From positions 1 to 8,802 of the forward strand of contig CAYLOD010000075.1 in NCBI GenBank assembly GCA_964385235.1: 8,802 nucleotides of DNA, read 5' to 3'. The notes under the pieces are model-generated. The model was not told the DNA's origin. It made no database searches and saw only the letters and a program-made list of their open reading frames with translations. Each line of letters begins with the position of its first letter. The first letter of the stretch is position 1. This stretch comes from Pseudoruminococcus sp964385235. Lineage in GTDB: Bacteria > Bacillota > Clostridia > Oscillospirales > Acutalibacteraceae. Made by a program: the position numbers and the translations under genes. This document shows, piece after piece, positions 1-6,778 of the stretch.

Positions 1-73
1 GTATAGCTCAGTTGGCTAGAGCATTCGGTTCATACCCGAAGTGTCGTAGGTTCAAATCCCACTACCGCTACCA
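1..73 (+). tRNA. tRNA with CAT anticodon (Met or Ile2), 5' end cut by window
   Basis: The 3' acceptor strand TACCGCT (63-69) is followed by discriminator A and an encoded CCA (71-73). The window opens at base 5 of the acceptor stem, so the first four bases are missing. The anticodon stem TTCGG/CCGAA (24-28 and 36-40) encloses the loop TTCATAC with CAT at 31-33. The T-loop TTCAAAT is present and its stem has one mismatch. CAT may be elongator Met or an Ile tRNA whose C34 is modified to lysidine. The sequence alone does not separate these safely; elongator Met is the default reading. Confidence 0.93.
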
Positions 74-77
74 GCAA

Positions 78-152
78 GGCCCGGTGGTCAAGCGGCTAAG
101 ACACCGCCCTTTCACGGCGGTAACACGGGTTCGATTCCCGTCCGGGTCACCA
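78..152 (+). tRNA. tRNA-Glu (TTC)
   Basis: Complete 75-nt tRNA with encoded CCA. Acceptor strands GGCCCGG (78-84) and CCGGGTC pair with one G-T wobble. The anticodon stem CCGCC/GGCGG encloses the loop CTTTCAC with anticodon TTC at 111-113. It lies four bases after the CAT tRNA, so the two are probably processed from one transcript whose promoter is outside the window. Its 3' 42 bases (111-152) recur exactly at 438-479. Confidence 0.97.
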
Positions 153-154
153 AG

Positions 155-217
155 GCTGAGGCCGCGACCGGCGCCGCGCGGGGTGTTGGCAGCCCAGTCA
201 TTCCCTCGGCGATTTTT
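155..217 (+). terminator. possible terminator after the first tRNA pair
   Basis: GCTGAGG (155-161) can pair with CCTCGGC (204-210) with one wobble. They enclose a GC-rich segment that can form its own smaller hairpin, and GA plus five T follow. This is a plausible end for the Met-Glu tRNA transcript just before the next promoter. The loop is long, so the call is weak. Confidence 0.3.
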
Positions 218-218
218 C

Positions 219-247
219 TTGACAAACCCCCACCCGGGTGATATAAT
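219..247 (+). promoter_or_regulatory. consensus sigma-A promoter of the tRNA-Leu unit
   Basis: TTGACA at 219-224 and TATAAT at 242-247 are both perfect consensus hexamers, separated by exactly 17 bp. Initiation would fall near 254-256, about ten bases before the tRNA-Leu(GAG) gene at 264. This fits a strong constitutive promoter for a stable-RNA operon covering the two Leu tRNAs and the second Glu tRNA. Confidence 0.9.
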
Positions 248-263
248 ACCGAACGGTTGATAG

Positions 264-348
264 GCGAGTGTGCTGGAACTGGCAGACAGGCACGTTTGAG
301 GGGCGTGTGTCGCACGACGTACGGGTTCAAGTCCCGTCACTCGCACCA
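264..348 (+). tRNA. tRNA-Leu (GAG)
   Basis: Complete 85-nt class II tRNA with encoded CCA. Acceptor strands GCGAGTG (264-270) and CACTCGC (338-344) pair perfectly. The anticodon stem CACGT/GCGTG encloses a loop with GAG at 298-300. The long variable arm (GTCG/CGAC stem) is the class II feature expected of Leu. The D-arm pattern GGAACTGGCAGAC is typical of bacterial tRNA-Leu. It is the first gene after the consensus promoter at 219-247. Confidence 0.97.
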
Positions 349-385
349 ATGTTGTTGTTGGCTGTTGGCTAATGCTCCCGCGCAC

Positions 386-427
386 GCCGGTGTGTTGGAA
401 TTGGCAGACGAGGTGGACTCAAAATCC
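386..427 (+). tRNA. tRNA-Leu (CAA), 5' part only, interrupted by assembly gap
   Basis: The acceptor strand GCCGGTG (386-392), the Leu-type D-arm (TTGGAATTGGCAGACG) and the anticodon arm with loop CTCAAAA (anticodon CAA at 420-422) are present. The sequence then enters the N run in the 3' side of the anticodon stem. The missing 3' half, with variable arm, T-arm and acceptor (about 45 nt), is not in the window. What follows the gap belongs to a different tRNA. Confidence 0.9.
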
Positions 428-437
428 NNNNNNNNNN
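428..437. other. assembly gap (10 N) inside the tRNA cluster
   Basis: Ten N join the anticodon arm of tRNA-Leu(CAA) to the anticodon of a second tRNA-Glu. The missing sequence must hold at least the rest of the Leu tRNA (about 45 nt) and the first 33 nt of the Glu tRNA, so 10 is not the true gap length. The flank after the gap is identical to the earlier tRNA-Glu, which points to repeat-induced assembly breakage. Confidence 0.95.
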
Positions 438-479
438 TTCACGGCGGTAACACGGGTTCGATTCCCGTCCGGGTCACCA
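438..479 (+). tRNA. tRNA-Glu (TTC), second copy, 3' part only
   Basis: These 42 bases match 111-152 exactly: anticodon TTC, the anticodon stem 3' side, variable loop, T-arm, acceptor 3' strand and CCA. The 5' half lies in the gap. It is either a genuine second tRNA-Glu copy at the end of the Leu operon or a scaffolding artefact placing the same gene twice. The terminator that follows directly supports a real tRNA at the operon end. Confidence 0.85.
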
Positions 480-484
480 ATTTT

Positions 485-516
485 AAAGGCGGCAGGCATA
501 ATGTCTGCCGCCTTTT
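485..516 (+). terminator. intrinsic terminator of the tRNA operon, partly bidirectional
   Basis: A 14-bp stem (AAAGGCGGCAGGCA at 485-498 with TGTCTGCCGCCTTT at 502-515, one G-T wobble) closes a three-base loop, and the plus strand continues TTTTATTATA. It sits six bases after the last tRNA. On the minus strand it lies about 30 bases after the spoIIE stop codon, so it may also end spoIIE transcripts. The T-run in that direction is only three bases. Confidence 0.92.
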
Positions 517-546
517 ATTATACGGAAAATTACGCATTACCGGCAA

Positions 547-2898
547 TCACTCGCGCCGCGCGTCGGGATCCTCCGAGGCGGAATTTACTATCATTGTGAG
601 TACCGTTATATCGTCGTCGTGTCCGTCGCACCGGCGGGCAGTCGCTTCGTCGGTTATCAGGTTTGAAAGCTCCTGCGCGCTTTTGTTCCAGCTCCTTATG
701 ATGTTCGCTATCCAGTCCTCGCCTGTGGCTACGGCTCCGTCGGAGAGCATGACGACAATATCTCCGGGCAAAAGTTCCTCGGCGCTGTATGAAAATTCCA
801 CGTCGGGCAGTATCCCTACGGGCAGGGACGGCGATTCTATCGAGAAAACCCTGCCGCTCTTTCTTATGAATGTCATAGGCGCGCCCGCTTTCATAAGCTC
901 GATTTCGCCTGTAAACATATCAAAAGACAGCACATCGAGCGTCGCGAGCGACTCGTCGCCCGATTTGACCATAAGCGCCGAATTGACCACTTTCAGAGCG
1001 CAGTCAAAGCCGAGTCCCGCCTTAATAAGCTTTGATATTATCCCCGACGCCATACTTCCGTCGACCGCGGCGCGTCCGCCCGTTCCCATGCCGTCGCTCA
1101 ATACCGCGATCATTCTGCCCATTCCGTCGCAAAAATATTTGAAATTATCCCCGCAAAGTCCCGAACCGCCGCAAACGTGCTGTGCCGTTGCGATTTCCGC
1201 GTCATATACGGGTCTTTCACAGAATTGAATGCGGCATCTCCCGTTGACAGTCGTTATAGCGGGACTTTGGAAGCGTCTGCCGCAAAGCTTTGACACCTCC
1301 CGCGTGAGCGTCGCGCGCTTTAAAACGCTGCGCTCCGTATCGGCTGTTTCTATCTCAACGCTCATGCGTCCGAGCCTGTCAATACGGCAGCTTATATCTA
1401 TCGGGACATAGCCCTCGTCTTTCATCATAACGCTTATCCTGTGCGCCGCGTCCGTATCAAACTTTTCGTAGCTCTCGTACTCCTCCGCCATCTCTCCGAG
1501 GATCTCGCCCAGACCGCAGAACTGCCCCGCCACGACGGCGCGTACCTCATCGACCCGCCTTTGCGCCGCCTCAAAGGTCCTGAAACTCTCGTAATTTTTG
1601 TTGACAGCCTGCGCCATTTCGTGAAGTTTGCAGCAGCGCTTTTTAAAGTCCTGTCTGAAATCGTCGTCAGTGACCTCGCCGCGTTTGCGCAGAACCTCGT
1701 CGAGGCAGTCAAAGCTCTCGAGAGTCGCCCCGTGCTCGCGTTCCCAGCAAAAGGTTTTTAGCCCGCAACGGCGGCAGGTTTCGGAAACGGCTTTCTTGTA
1801 AACGCCCGTAAGGTCGGGTGTGACAATTTCAGAAAGCTTTTTTGCCACGTCCTCGACGTCGTTTGAAACATCGGACAGGGCCTTTGACGCGAAGTCGAGC
1901 CGCATTATGACGGAACGGCGAAGACCCTCGCAGCGTGTGTCGCTGTCCTTATCCATAAATACCGCACCGAGAAAACGTCCCGTGTCGCGCGGCAGAACGA
2001 TAAACACGAGGCTCGCCGCCAGAACCTCATACAGTCCGAGTATAACGAGCGTCAGGTCGCCCGTCTGCATGGAAATAACACCGTTGCATATCACAAAGGC
2101 TATCGCCGACACGGCTCTGCCCGCTGTAGAGAACATACCCGCCATCAGACCGCCGAACGCGTATGAACCCGCGAGAAAGCTCATAGACGCGCTTGAAAGG
2201 CTCATGACTATACCGGCGGATATGCCCGAAACAGCTCCGCCCGCTATTCCGCCGTACCTCGCGCAAAAAAGTATTGCCAGAATCGCCATGATCCTCCCAA
2301 CGGAAAGCGAACCTATTGTGACATTACAAAATGACAAAATCATTATGCAAAGCGACAGAACAAGGCATGATATTTCGGGGATCGTCAGCATACCAAGACT
2401 TTTTGTGCCGTATGATATAACTATCGTTCTCGATAAAAAATATGCCCCCGCCGCTCCGAGCAGCGCCTCTATAATGTACAAAACGGTGTTTCTCGCGGAA
2501 AAGCCGCTCACGCTCATCATCGCGAAGCCTGTCGCCATCAGTGTAACGAACGTCACAACAGGCGCGAAAAGCTTGCTTTTGCGGATCTTGTCTATATCGT
2601 TGAGCGTCCAGCGTATCGCGCCGAGCGCAAGCATAGCGGTGATATATCGCAGGATATTGCCTGTCCCGCTCACGGTGCAATAGCCGATACCGGCCCCGAG
2701 TATACTCGCGAAGATATTTTTAAACGGGGCGGCGGCGGCAATAGATATACCGAACGGTGCGTACGCGCCGAATACAGCCGCCCGTGAAGCAATAAAGCCG
2801 GAAATAAAATAAATTATCTGAACTACCGCTCCGCGCGACGCAATATTGCCGAATATATGTTCCCATGTATTGCGTATCCTCATAGCCAATTCTTTCAC
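547..2898 (-). CDS. spoIIE: stage II sporulation protein E (SpoIIE), PP2C-type phosphatase
   Basis: SpoIIE dephosphorylates the anti-sigma antagonist SpoIIAA in the forespore, releasing sigma F, and takes part in polar septation with FtsZ (family knowledge). The 783-residue protein matches the family: roughly ten hydrophobic segments in the first 315 residues, a charged central region with a Cys cluster (CRRCGLKTFC, about 375-384), and a C-terminal PP2C domain from about 575. Acidic metal-binding motifs are LSDGMGTG near 600, LSDG near 719 and DDDIT near 762. A GTG at 2896-2898 is preferred because GGGTGG (2904-2909) lies five bases upstream. A GTG at 2905-2907 would overlap that site, and an ATG lies at 2881-2883. 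The gene is intact and transcribed from its own upstream region. The neighbouring surface-acylation genes have no established link to it. Confidence 0.97.
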   Translation of the reverse strand: MKELAMRIRNTWEHIFGNIASRGAVVQIIYFISGFIASRAAVFGAYAPFGISIAAAAPFKNIFASILGAGIGYCTVSGTGNILRYITAMLALGAIRWTLNDIDKIRKSKLFAPVVTFVTLMATGFAMMSVSGFSARNTVLYIIEALLGAAGAYFLSRTIVISYGTKSLGMLTIPEISCLVLSLCIMILSFCNVTIGSLSVGRIMAILAILFCARYGGIAGGAVSGISAGIVMSLSSASMSFLAGSYAFGGLMAGMFSTAGRAVSAIAFVICNGVISMQTGDLTLVILGLYEVLAASLVFIVLPRDTGRFLGAVFMDKDSDTRCEGLRRSVIMRLDFASKALSDVSNDVEDVAKKLSEIVTPDLTGVYKKAVSETCRRCGLKTFCWEREHGATLESFDCLDEVLRKRGEVTDDDFRQDFKKRCCKLHEMAQAVNKNYESFRTFEAAQRRVDEVRAVVAGQFCGLGEILGEMAEEYESYEKFDTDAAHRISVMMKDEGYVPIDISCRIDRLGRMSVEIETADTERSVLKRATLTREVSKLCGRRFQSPAITTVNGRCRIQFCERPVYDAEIATAQHVCGGSGLCGDNFKYFCDGMGRMIAVLSDGMGTGGRAAVDGSMASGIISKLIKAGLGFDCALKVVNSALMVKSGDESLATLDVLSFDMFTGEIELMKAGAPMTFIRKSGRVFSIESPSLPVGILPDVEFSYSAEELLPGDIVVMLSDGAVATGEDWIANIIRSWNKSAQELSNLITDEATARRCDGHDDDITVLTMIVNSASEDPDARRE

Positions 2899-2965
2899 AA
2901 AAACCACCCTTTTTCACGTCTGTATCTTTCAACAGGGAGCCGTTCGCCGCCCAAGCTGTATTTGA

Positions 2966-2998
2966 ATTGTAACGCACTTCAGGCGTAATAATTGTCAC
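2966..2998 (-). promoter_or_regulatory. candidate spoIIE promoter with 21-bp spacing
   Basis: On the minus strand, GTGACA (2998-2993; five of six match to TTGACA) and TACAAT (2971-2966; five of six match to TATAAT) are separated by 21 bp instead of 17. Bacillus subtilis spoIIE is known for a sigma-A promoter with a similarly over-long spacer that depends on Spo0A~P. Predicted initiation is near 2958, leaving a leader of about 60 nt. I see no perfect Spo0A box (TTGTCGAA); the closest match is TGTTGAA within 2925-2935, downstream of the start. Confidence 0.5.
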
Positions 2999-3219
2999 AA
3001 ATTGCCAATGAGTTTAATTAGGAATTTGCCCCGCCATACAGCGCACCATAAGCCGCGTAAGAATCGGCAGGGGATCGGATTTCCGCCGATTATGGCAGCG
3101 GCGCCCGCCGCCTTACAGGCGCGGACGCCGCGAAGAAAAAGTATTCGTGCCGGATAATTCCGAAATCCGGTGATTATCGCCGTAAAATCTGTATTTTTTA
3201 TTTTCTCTGATTCACATAA
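2999..3219. other. intergenic region with three inverted repeats
   Basis: No convincing gene. Three inverted repeats follow in sequence: AATCGGC/GCCGATT (3062-3068 and 3085-3091, with inner weak pairing); a very GC-rich hairpin between GCGGCG (3098-3103) and CGCCGC (3126-3131) with further pairing around a short TTACA loop; and CCGGAT/ATCCGG (3150-3155 and 3165-3170). The last lies about 50 bases past the ACP stop. On the minus strand a run of five T follows it after nine bases, so it may be the terminator of the ACP operon. The other two lack a T-run and are unexplained. Confidence 0.5.
3150..3170 (-). terminator. weak candidate terminator of the ACP operon
   Basis: Six perfect pairs CCGGAT/ATCCGG close a nine-base loop, followed on the minus strand by CACGAATAC and then TTTTTCTT (from 3140 down). 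The spacer between stem and T-run is unusually long for an intrinsic terminator. The placement after the last gene of the operon is its main support. Confidence 0.3.
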
Positions 3220-3465
3220 TTATTTTGTAGCTCTCGAGGATATTATGTTCGCCATTTCGCCTACGTTTTTCATGGAGGAGATTTCCCCCATTCTGAACTT
3301 CATGCCGAATTCCTTTTCGACCGCTGAAATAAGAGTAATGTGTTCGAGGCTGTCCCAGTCCTCAATATCGTCAGCTGTCGTATCGGGTCTTACCACGATA
3401 CTGTCATCGTCGAAAACATCTCTGAAAACCCCGTTAAGCCTTGTAAAAATCTCTTTACCTGTCAT
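3220..3465 (-). CDS. acyl carrier protein (stand-alone, FkbH-associated)
   Basis: An 81-residue acidic protein of typical ACP length. The 4'-phosphopantetheine attachment motif is WDSLEH, with the modified serine at residue 39. The segment D-S-I-V-V-R-P-D-T-T-A-D-D-I-E-D before it resembles discrete ACPs of secondary metabolism more than the fatty-acid ACP consensus (DSLDTVEL type). A ribosome binding site (GGAG) lies nine bases before the ATG. It starts 21 bases after the FkbH-like gene and is the last gene of the run. The inferred role is to carry the acyl group loaded by the FkbH-like enzyme. A holo-ACP synthase elsewhere in the genome is required. No ketosynthase or acyl-ACP dehydrogenase is nearby, so fatty-acid or methoxymalonyl synthesis is unlikely here. 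Confidence 0.93.
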   Translation of the reverse strand: MTGKEIFTRLNGVFRDVFDDDSIVVRPDTTADDIEDWDSLEHITLISAVEKEFGMKFRMGEISSMKNVGEMANIISSRATK

Positions 3466-3486
3466 TATAATCAGCTCCTTTTGTAT

Positions 3487-5277
3487 TTATTGCTGTTCGC
3501 TGTCTGTTACCTTTATATATTTGTTTTGATTTATGTAGTCCTCAAGCGAAAGCTCCCAAACAGTGTTCCCGCTCTCGTCCTCACTTATCATTGTAAAGCC
3601 GAACGTTCCGTAAAGCTCCCGCACCATACCGTTTTTCTTTGTAGGATAATAGTAGCCGAAGATCCTATTTATACCGCTCTCGCGGCATTTTGCGACAAGT
3701 GTGTCGAGCATCGCCTGTTCCATGCCCCGCTTCAGTACGCGGCAGCTCATAAGCCAAAGATCTATATGGAGCGTATCGCCACGCTTTTCCCCGATAACGA
3801 CTGAAACCACACCGTTATCTCCGAACTTGTCGATAAGCTTTCCGTAGAGCCTTATGTGATTCGGGCTGCCGCAAACCGCCTCCATCTCCGTCTGAGTATA
3901 TCTCCTTGTCGTAAGGTTAAATTGATTGCTCTTGTTCGTTAGCTGAGTTATCCTCGCGAGATATACGGGAATAAAGTCCCCTATGACCGCTTTCATTTCA
4001 AGACTTGCCAGATACTCCCCATAGTCCGCGAACGACGCCCGCTGTGCGCTTCTCATGGCATTCTCCCTGTACATTTCGTTGCGTTTTAGGTCGTCGTCGC
4101 TAAAGCTCGTCACCTCGAAAAAACCGCTCCTGTCGATAGTCGTTATATAGTTCTCTACGGAATCCATTTCCGGGGTCTGCACGCCCTTAAGCTGTGCCCT
4201 GACGATCTCACGCTCGGCGGGGTTATCGTCAACAAAGACTATGGACTCCGGCAAAATATTAAGCTCCGCGGCGATCTCGGCGAGATTTCTGTCCTTATTC
4301 TCCCAGTTGGCCTTTATCACTATAAAATCATCCGGCTTTAAAACTCCCTCGGGGTGATTAAGCCCCGCTATCGCGTTTTCGCGGTCATTTTTGGAGCATA
4401 CTGTCAGAAGTATTCCGAGGGATTTCAACTGTTTTATATAGCTTTGGAACTCGTAATATGACTGTGAAACCCCGTTTTCCTGTCCTATCTCAATGCCGTC
4501 AACTCCGTCATCTCCAACGACACCTCCCCACAGCGTATTGTCAAGGTCGAGTGCGAGAGCTTTCTTATTTCTGCCGAAAACAGACTTGATTATATTCGCG
4601 ACGGAAAACGCGAGCGACGGTATTGCGTCAAAGCACAGCGCGTACTTGTACATATTCCAGAAGCTCGGGTTCGACCATTCCTTTAAACCGTAGTCGGCGG
4701 AAAGGTAGTTAATGTCGTTGATATAAAAGTCCTCCGTCCTCTCGGCATAATCATAGAATAACGAATTAAGCCGGGTGATAAAGCTCGTTCTGCCCCGATA
4801 GTCAGAGCAGTCCTTATTGCCCATAAGACGATATAACGGCATCTCAAAGTTGTTCTGTATTATCGGGCACTTAAATTTCTCGCGTATACTGCTCCAAATA
4901 TTCTCAAAGCGCGCGAACTCGTTATTCAGTTTGTCCGCGACCGTTTCTCTGCTGTCGGTTAGTTCGGGAAGAGCGCGGATATTCCTGTTAGTCGTATGGA
5001 CAAAAACTATGTCGGGCTTAAATGCGAGAAGCCCGCTGTTCGGAAAAACGGCGTCCTTTTCATACTGCGCGTATTCCGACTCGTAAAATTCAGGCTCGAT
5101 ACCCGCGTCAAGGAGAAAAAGCTCAAGCATATTTATTATCTCATTTGTCGTAGAACCGCCGAAAACGGCGATTTTCTTTTTTATCCTGACGCTTCCGTCC
5201 GCGAGCAGCGTGCGCCTGAGCGACTTTCTCTTTTTAATTATGTATGAGGAATCAAAAGGGTAGGTAAGCTCCTTCAT
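3487..5277 (-). CDS. FkbH-like HAD-IIIC family protein (acyl loading onto ACP)
   Basis: A 596-residue protein with three regions. The N-terminal region (about 30-230) begins KKIAVFGGSTTNEI and resembles the SGNH-like domain found before many FkbH domains. The HAD domain has the nucleophile motif LDLDNTLWGG (D244, D246), a CSKND motif (294-298) and the acidic motif FVDDNPAERE (348-357). A GNAT-like C-terminal region (about 430-590) contains LTNKSNQFNLTTRRY and GYYYPTKKNGMV. Characterised FkbH enzymes take 1,3-bisphosphoglycerate, remove phosphate and leave a glyceryl thioester on an ACP. An ACP gene follows 21 bases later, supporting that role; the actual substrate is inferred. The start lies eight bases after the DHHW stop. 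The AGGAGG site (5291-5296) overlaps the end of that gene but is 13 bases from the ATG, which suggests translational coupling. All HAD catalytic motifs look intact. Confidence 0.92.
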   Translation of the reverse strand: MKELTYPFDSSYIIKKRKSLRRTLLADGSVRIKKKIAVFGGSTTNEIINMLELFLLDAGIEPEFYESEYAQYEKDAVFPNSGLLAFKPDIVFVHTTNRNIRALPELTDSRETVADKLNNEFARFENIWSSIREKFKCPIIQNNFEMPLYRLMGNKDCSDYRGRTSFITRLNSLFYDYAERTEDFYINDINYLSADYGLKEWSNPSFWNMYKYALCFDAIPSLAFSVANIIKSVFGRNKKALALDLDNTLWGGVVGDDGVDGIEIGQENGVSQSYYEFQSYIKQLKSLGILLTVCSKNDRENAIAGLNHPEGVLKPDDFIVIKANWENKDRNLAEIAAELNILPESIVFVDDNPAEREIVRAQLKGVQTPEMDSVENYITTIDRSGFFEVTSFSDDDLKRNEMYRENAMRSAQRASFADYGEYLASLEMKAVIGDFIPVYLARITQLTNKSNQFNLTTRRYTQTEMEAVCGSPNHIRLYGKLIDKFGDNGVVSVVIGEKRGDTLHIDLWLMSCRVLKRGMEQAMLDTLVAKCRESGINRIFGYYYPTKKNGMVRELYGTFGFTMISEDESGNTVWELSLEDYINQNKYIKVTDSEQQ

Positions 5278-5285
5278 GTTATCCG

Positions 5286-6731
5286 CTAATCCTCCTTGAC
5301 GCTGAGCTGTCCGTCGACGATTTTGCTGTCAGCGTCCTGTGTGATGAGATTTTCTATATTATCGGCGTTGGCTCCGACCTCCGAAAACGCCGTCATTGTA
5401 AAGAGAACGTCGGTGACGTTGTTCGTATTGATAAAGTTCACAAGGTTTCTCTTAAAGTATCTCATGTCAACGACGTATATTTCCTCAAAGGAGCTTGTAT
5501 AAAACGGTATCTCCGCGTTGCCGTAGCTGTCCTTTACAACGAGCAGTTTTCTGCCGTTGTTCAACTTGGTTTTGATCTTGACTACATGATCGTCGCCGCC
5601 CATAAAGCGAAGGTAGGAGTTCGGCGTATCAACATTCACAAGCAGGTTCCCTCTGTCATTATATTTGAATCTGCTGTCATAGTAGTATGTCGAATATTCT
5701 GCCATCGGCTCGTAGTATGTGAAAGTTTCGGGGTCGTTTAAAAGCCGCGAATCACTCGAAAAGGCATACAGCGTTCCGACAAAGCCCTCAGTATCGACCT
5801 TTTTATACTTACTCAGGTCGGCAAAGGGTACTCCGGCCGCCTTTGCAAAGGTCTGCGCCGCATAATAAGCTCCCAGCGGCTGCCAGTGATGATCTGTGCG
5901 GCAGTAGATATTTTCCTCGGTATGTTTTGCGAGGACGCTTGTTATATCAACCGAGGTTATGCCGCCGGCAAGCCTTGACGCGATATTATTGAAGCAGTCC
6001 GCCTGACTTGCCGAATAGTCGGAGAAGTTCGCGGGAGTATAAAACTCACTCGCGAGCGGCGCGGGCATGGAGTAGATATTTATACTGCTGCCGAGCTTTT
6101 TGCGGAGAGTGTTCATGCTTGAAACATAGCTGTCGCCCGATCCTCCTCCGAACAGCTCAAGTCCGCGCCAATGACCGTTTTGGTTGATTATGAGCATACC
6201 GTTCTCATAATCGCCCTCGGCATTTTCATCACGGAAGTCCTTTTGCGCGGGCTCCTCCCCGCCGGAGGAGGCGTTTCCGGCCTTAGATGATGTATCCTCG
6301 GGCTTTTCGGAGCTTGCGGAGGTCTTGTCCTTCTTTTTCACGGGCTTTCCGATAACTACGGCAGTATCATCGGATTGTATGCCGAAAAGCAGCCTGACAT
6401 TGTTTCCCGCGTTTTTAAAGCTGTCCCTGAACGGAACAGTATCGTCATACCATTTTGTCACGCCGGATGTAAACTCCCCCGAAAAATAGCTTTGCAAAGA
6501 AAATGACGGAAAAGTCTCAAGTTCTCTCTTTTCTATTTCGGATCTGTCAGAGCGCGGGAAAAATATTAAAAACCCAACTCCGGCAAAGAAAACTATTATC
6601 AGCATCAGAACCGATATTGTGGAAAAGCCGTTTTCAATCGCGCGTCTGCTTAATTTTGTTTTTCCCTCGGGCGTTTTTTTCGCGCCGTTCCGCTCCTGAC
6701 GATCAGCAGGCATTTTCTCTTGTTCTGTCAT
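5286..6731 (-). CDS. membrane-anchored DHHW family protein (AlgJ/AlgX/DltD-like role)
   Basis: A 481-residue protein. A cytoplasmic, charged N-terminus is followed by one membrane segment (about 37-58) and an extracellular domain. EKRELETFPSFS (67-78) is the usual start of the family's catalytic region. CRTDHHW (277-283) carries the signature Asp-His, and KDSYGN (400-405) carries the likely nucleophile serine S402, giving an SGNH-type triad as in AlgJ/AlgX. Residues 131-171 are a low-complexity Lys/Ser/Glu insert. These proteins partner MBOAT acyltransferases in O-acylating extracellular glycans (family knowledge); an MBOAT gene lies upstream on the same strand. The ATG at 6729-6731 is preferred, with AAAGGA 11 bases upstream. 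A TTG at 6768-6770 would add 13 residues encoded partly by the boundary of the repeat element and has no ribosome binding site. The acceptor is unknown. Confidence 0.9.
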   Translation of the reverse strand: MTEQEKMPADRQERNGAKKTPEGKTKLSRRAIENGFSTISVLMLIIVFFAGVGFLIFFPRSDRSEIEKRELETFPSFSLQSYFSGEFTSGVTKWYDDTVPFRDSFKNAGNNVRLLFGIQSDDTAVVIGKPVKKKDKTSASSEKPEDTSSKAGNASSGGEEPAQKDFRDENAEGDYENGMLIINQNGHWRGLELFGGGSGDSYVSSMNTLRKKLGSSINIYSMPAPLASEFYTPANFSDYSASQADCFNNIASRLAGGITSVDITSVLAKHTEENIYCRTDHHWQPLGAYYAAQTFAKAAGVPFADLSKYKKVDTEGFVGTLYAFSSDSRLLNDPETFTYYEPMAEYSTYYYDSRFKYNDRGNLLVNVDTPNSYLRFMGGDDHVVKIKTKLNNGRKLLVVKDSYGNAEIPFYTSSFEEIYVVDMRYFKRNLVNFINTNNVTDVLFTMTAFSEVGANADNIENLITQDADSKIVDGQLSVKED

Positions 6732-6742
6732 ATAAATATCTA

Positions 6743-6748
6743 TCCTTT
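6743..6748 (-). promoter_or_regulatory. ribosome binding site deciding the DHHW start
   Basis: On the minus strand AAAGGA (within AGAAAGGA, 6750-6743) lies 11 bases before ATG 6731. It lies just outside the repeat-element boundary at 6762, so it belongs to the gene and not to the element. It favours the ATG over the TTG at 6770. Confidence 0.65.
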
Positions 6749-6761
6749 CTTCAGGATACCC

Positions 6762-6776
6762 CTGCGGCAAGACGCG
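6762..6776 (+). repeat. left terminal inverted repeat of the array
   Basis: CTGCGGCAAGACGCG. Its reverse complement matches the right end (7925-7940) over 15 of 16 positions, the only difference being one extra base there. It lies 30 bases outside the DHHW start codon. Confidence 0.65.
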
Positions 6777-6778
6777 AA

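Noticed and set aside
1820..2683. Plus-strand open frame of 287 codons, and the 323-codon frame at 257-1228
   Set aside because: The first lies wholly antisense to spoIIE, and the second overlaps spoIIE after crossing tRNA genes and the N run. Neither shows a recognisable domain. They arise from the GC-rich codon use of spoIIE.
2915..2937. Spo0A box in the spoIIE leader (TGTTGAA)
   Set aside because: One mismatch from the core and placed downstream of the predicted transcription start, where activation is not expected. Chance occurrence is likely.
6768..6770. TTG start for the DHHW protein (adds 13 residues)
   Set aside because: It lies inside the inverted-repeat boundary of the array and lacks a ribosome binding site, while ATG 6731 has AAAGGA upstream and fits the family's short cytoplasmic N-terminus.
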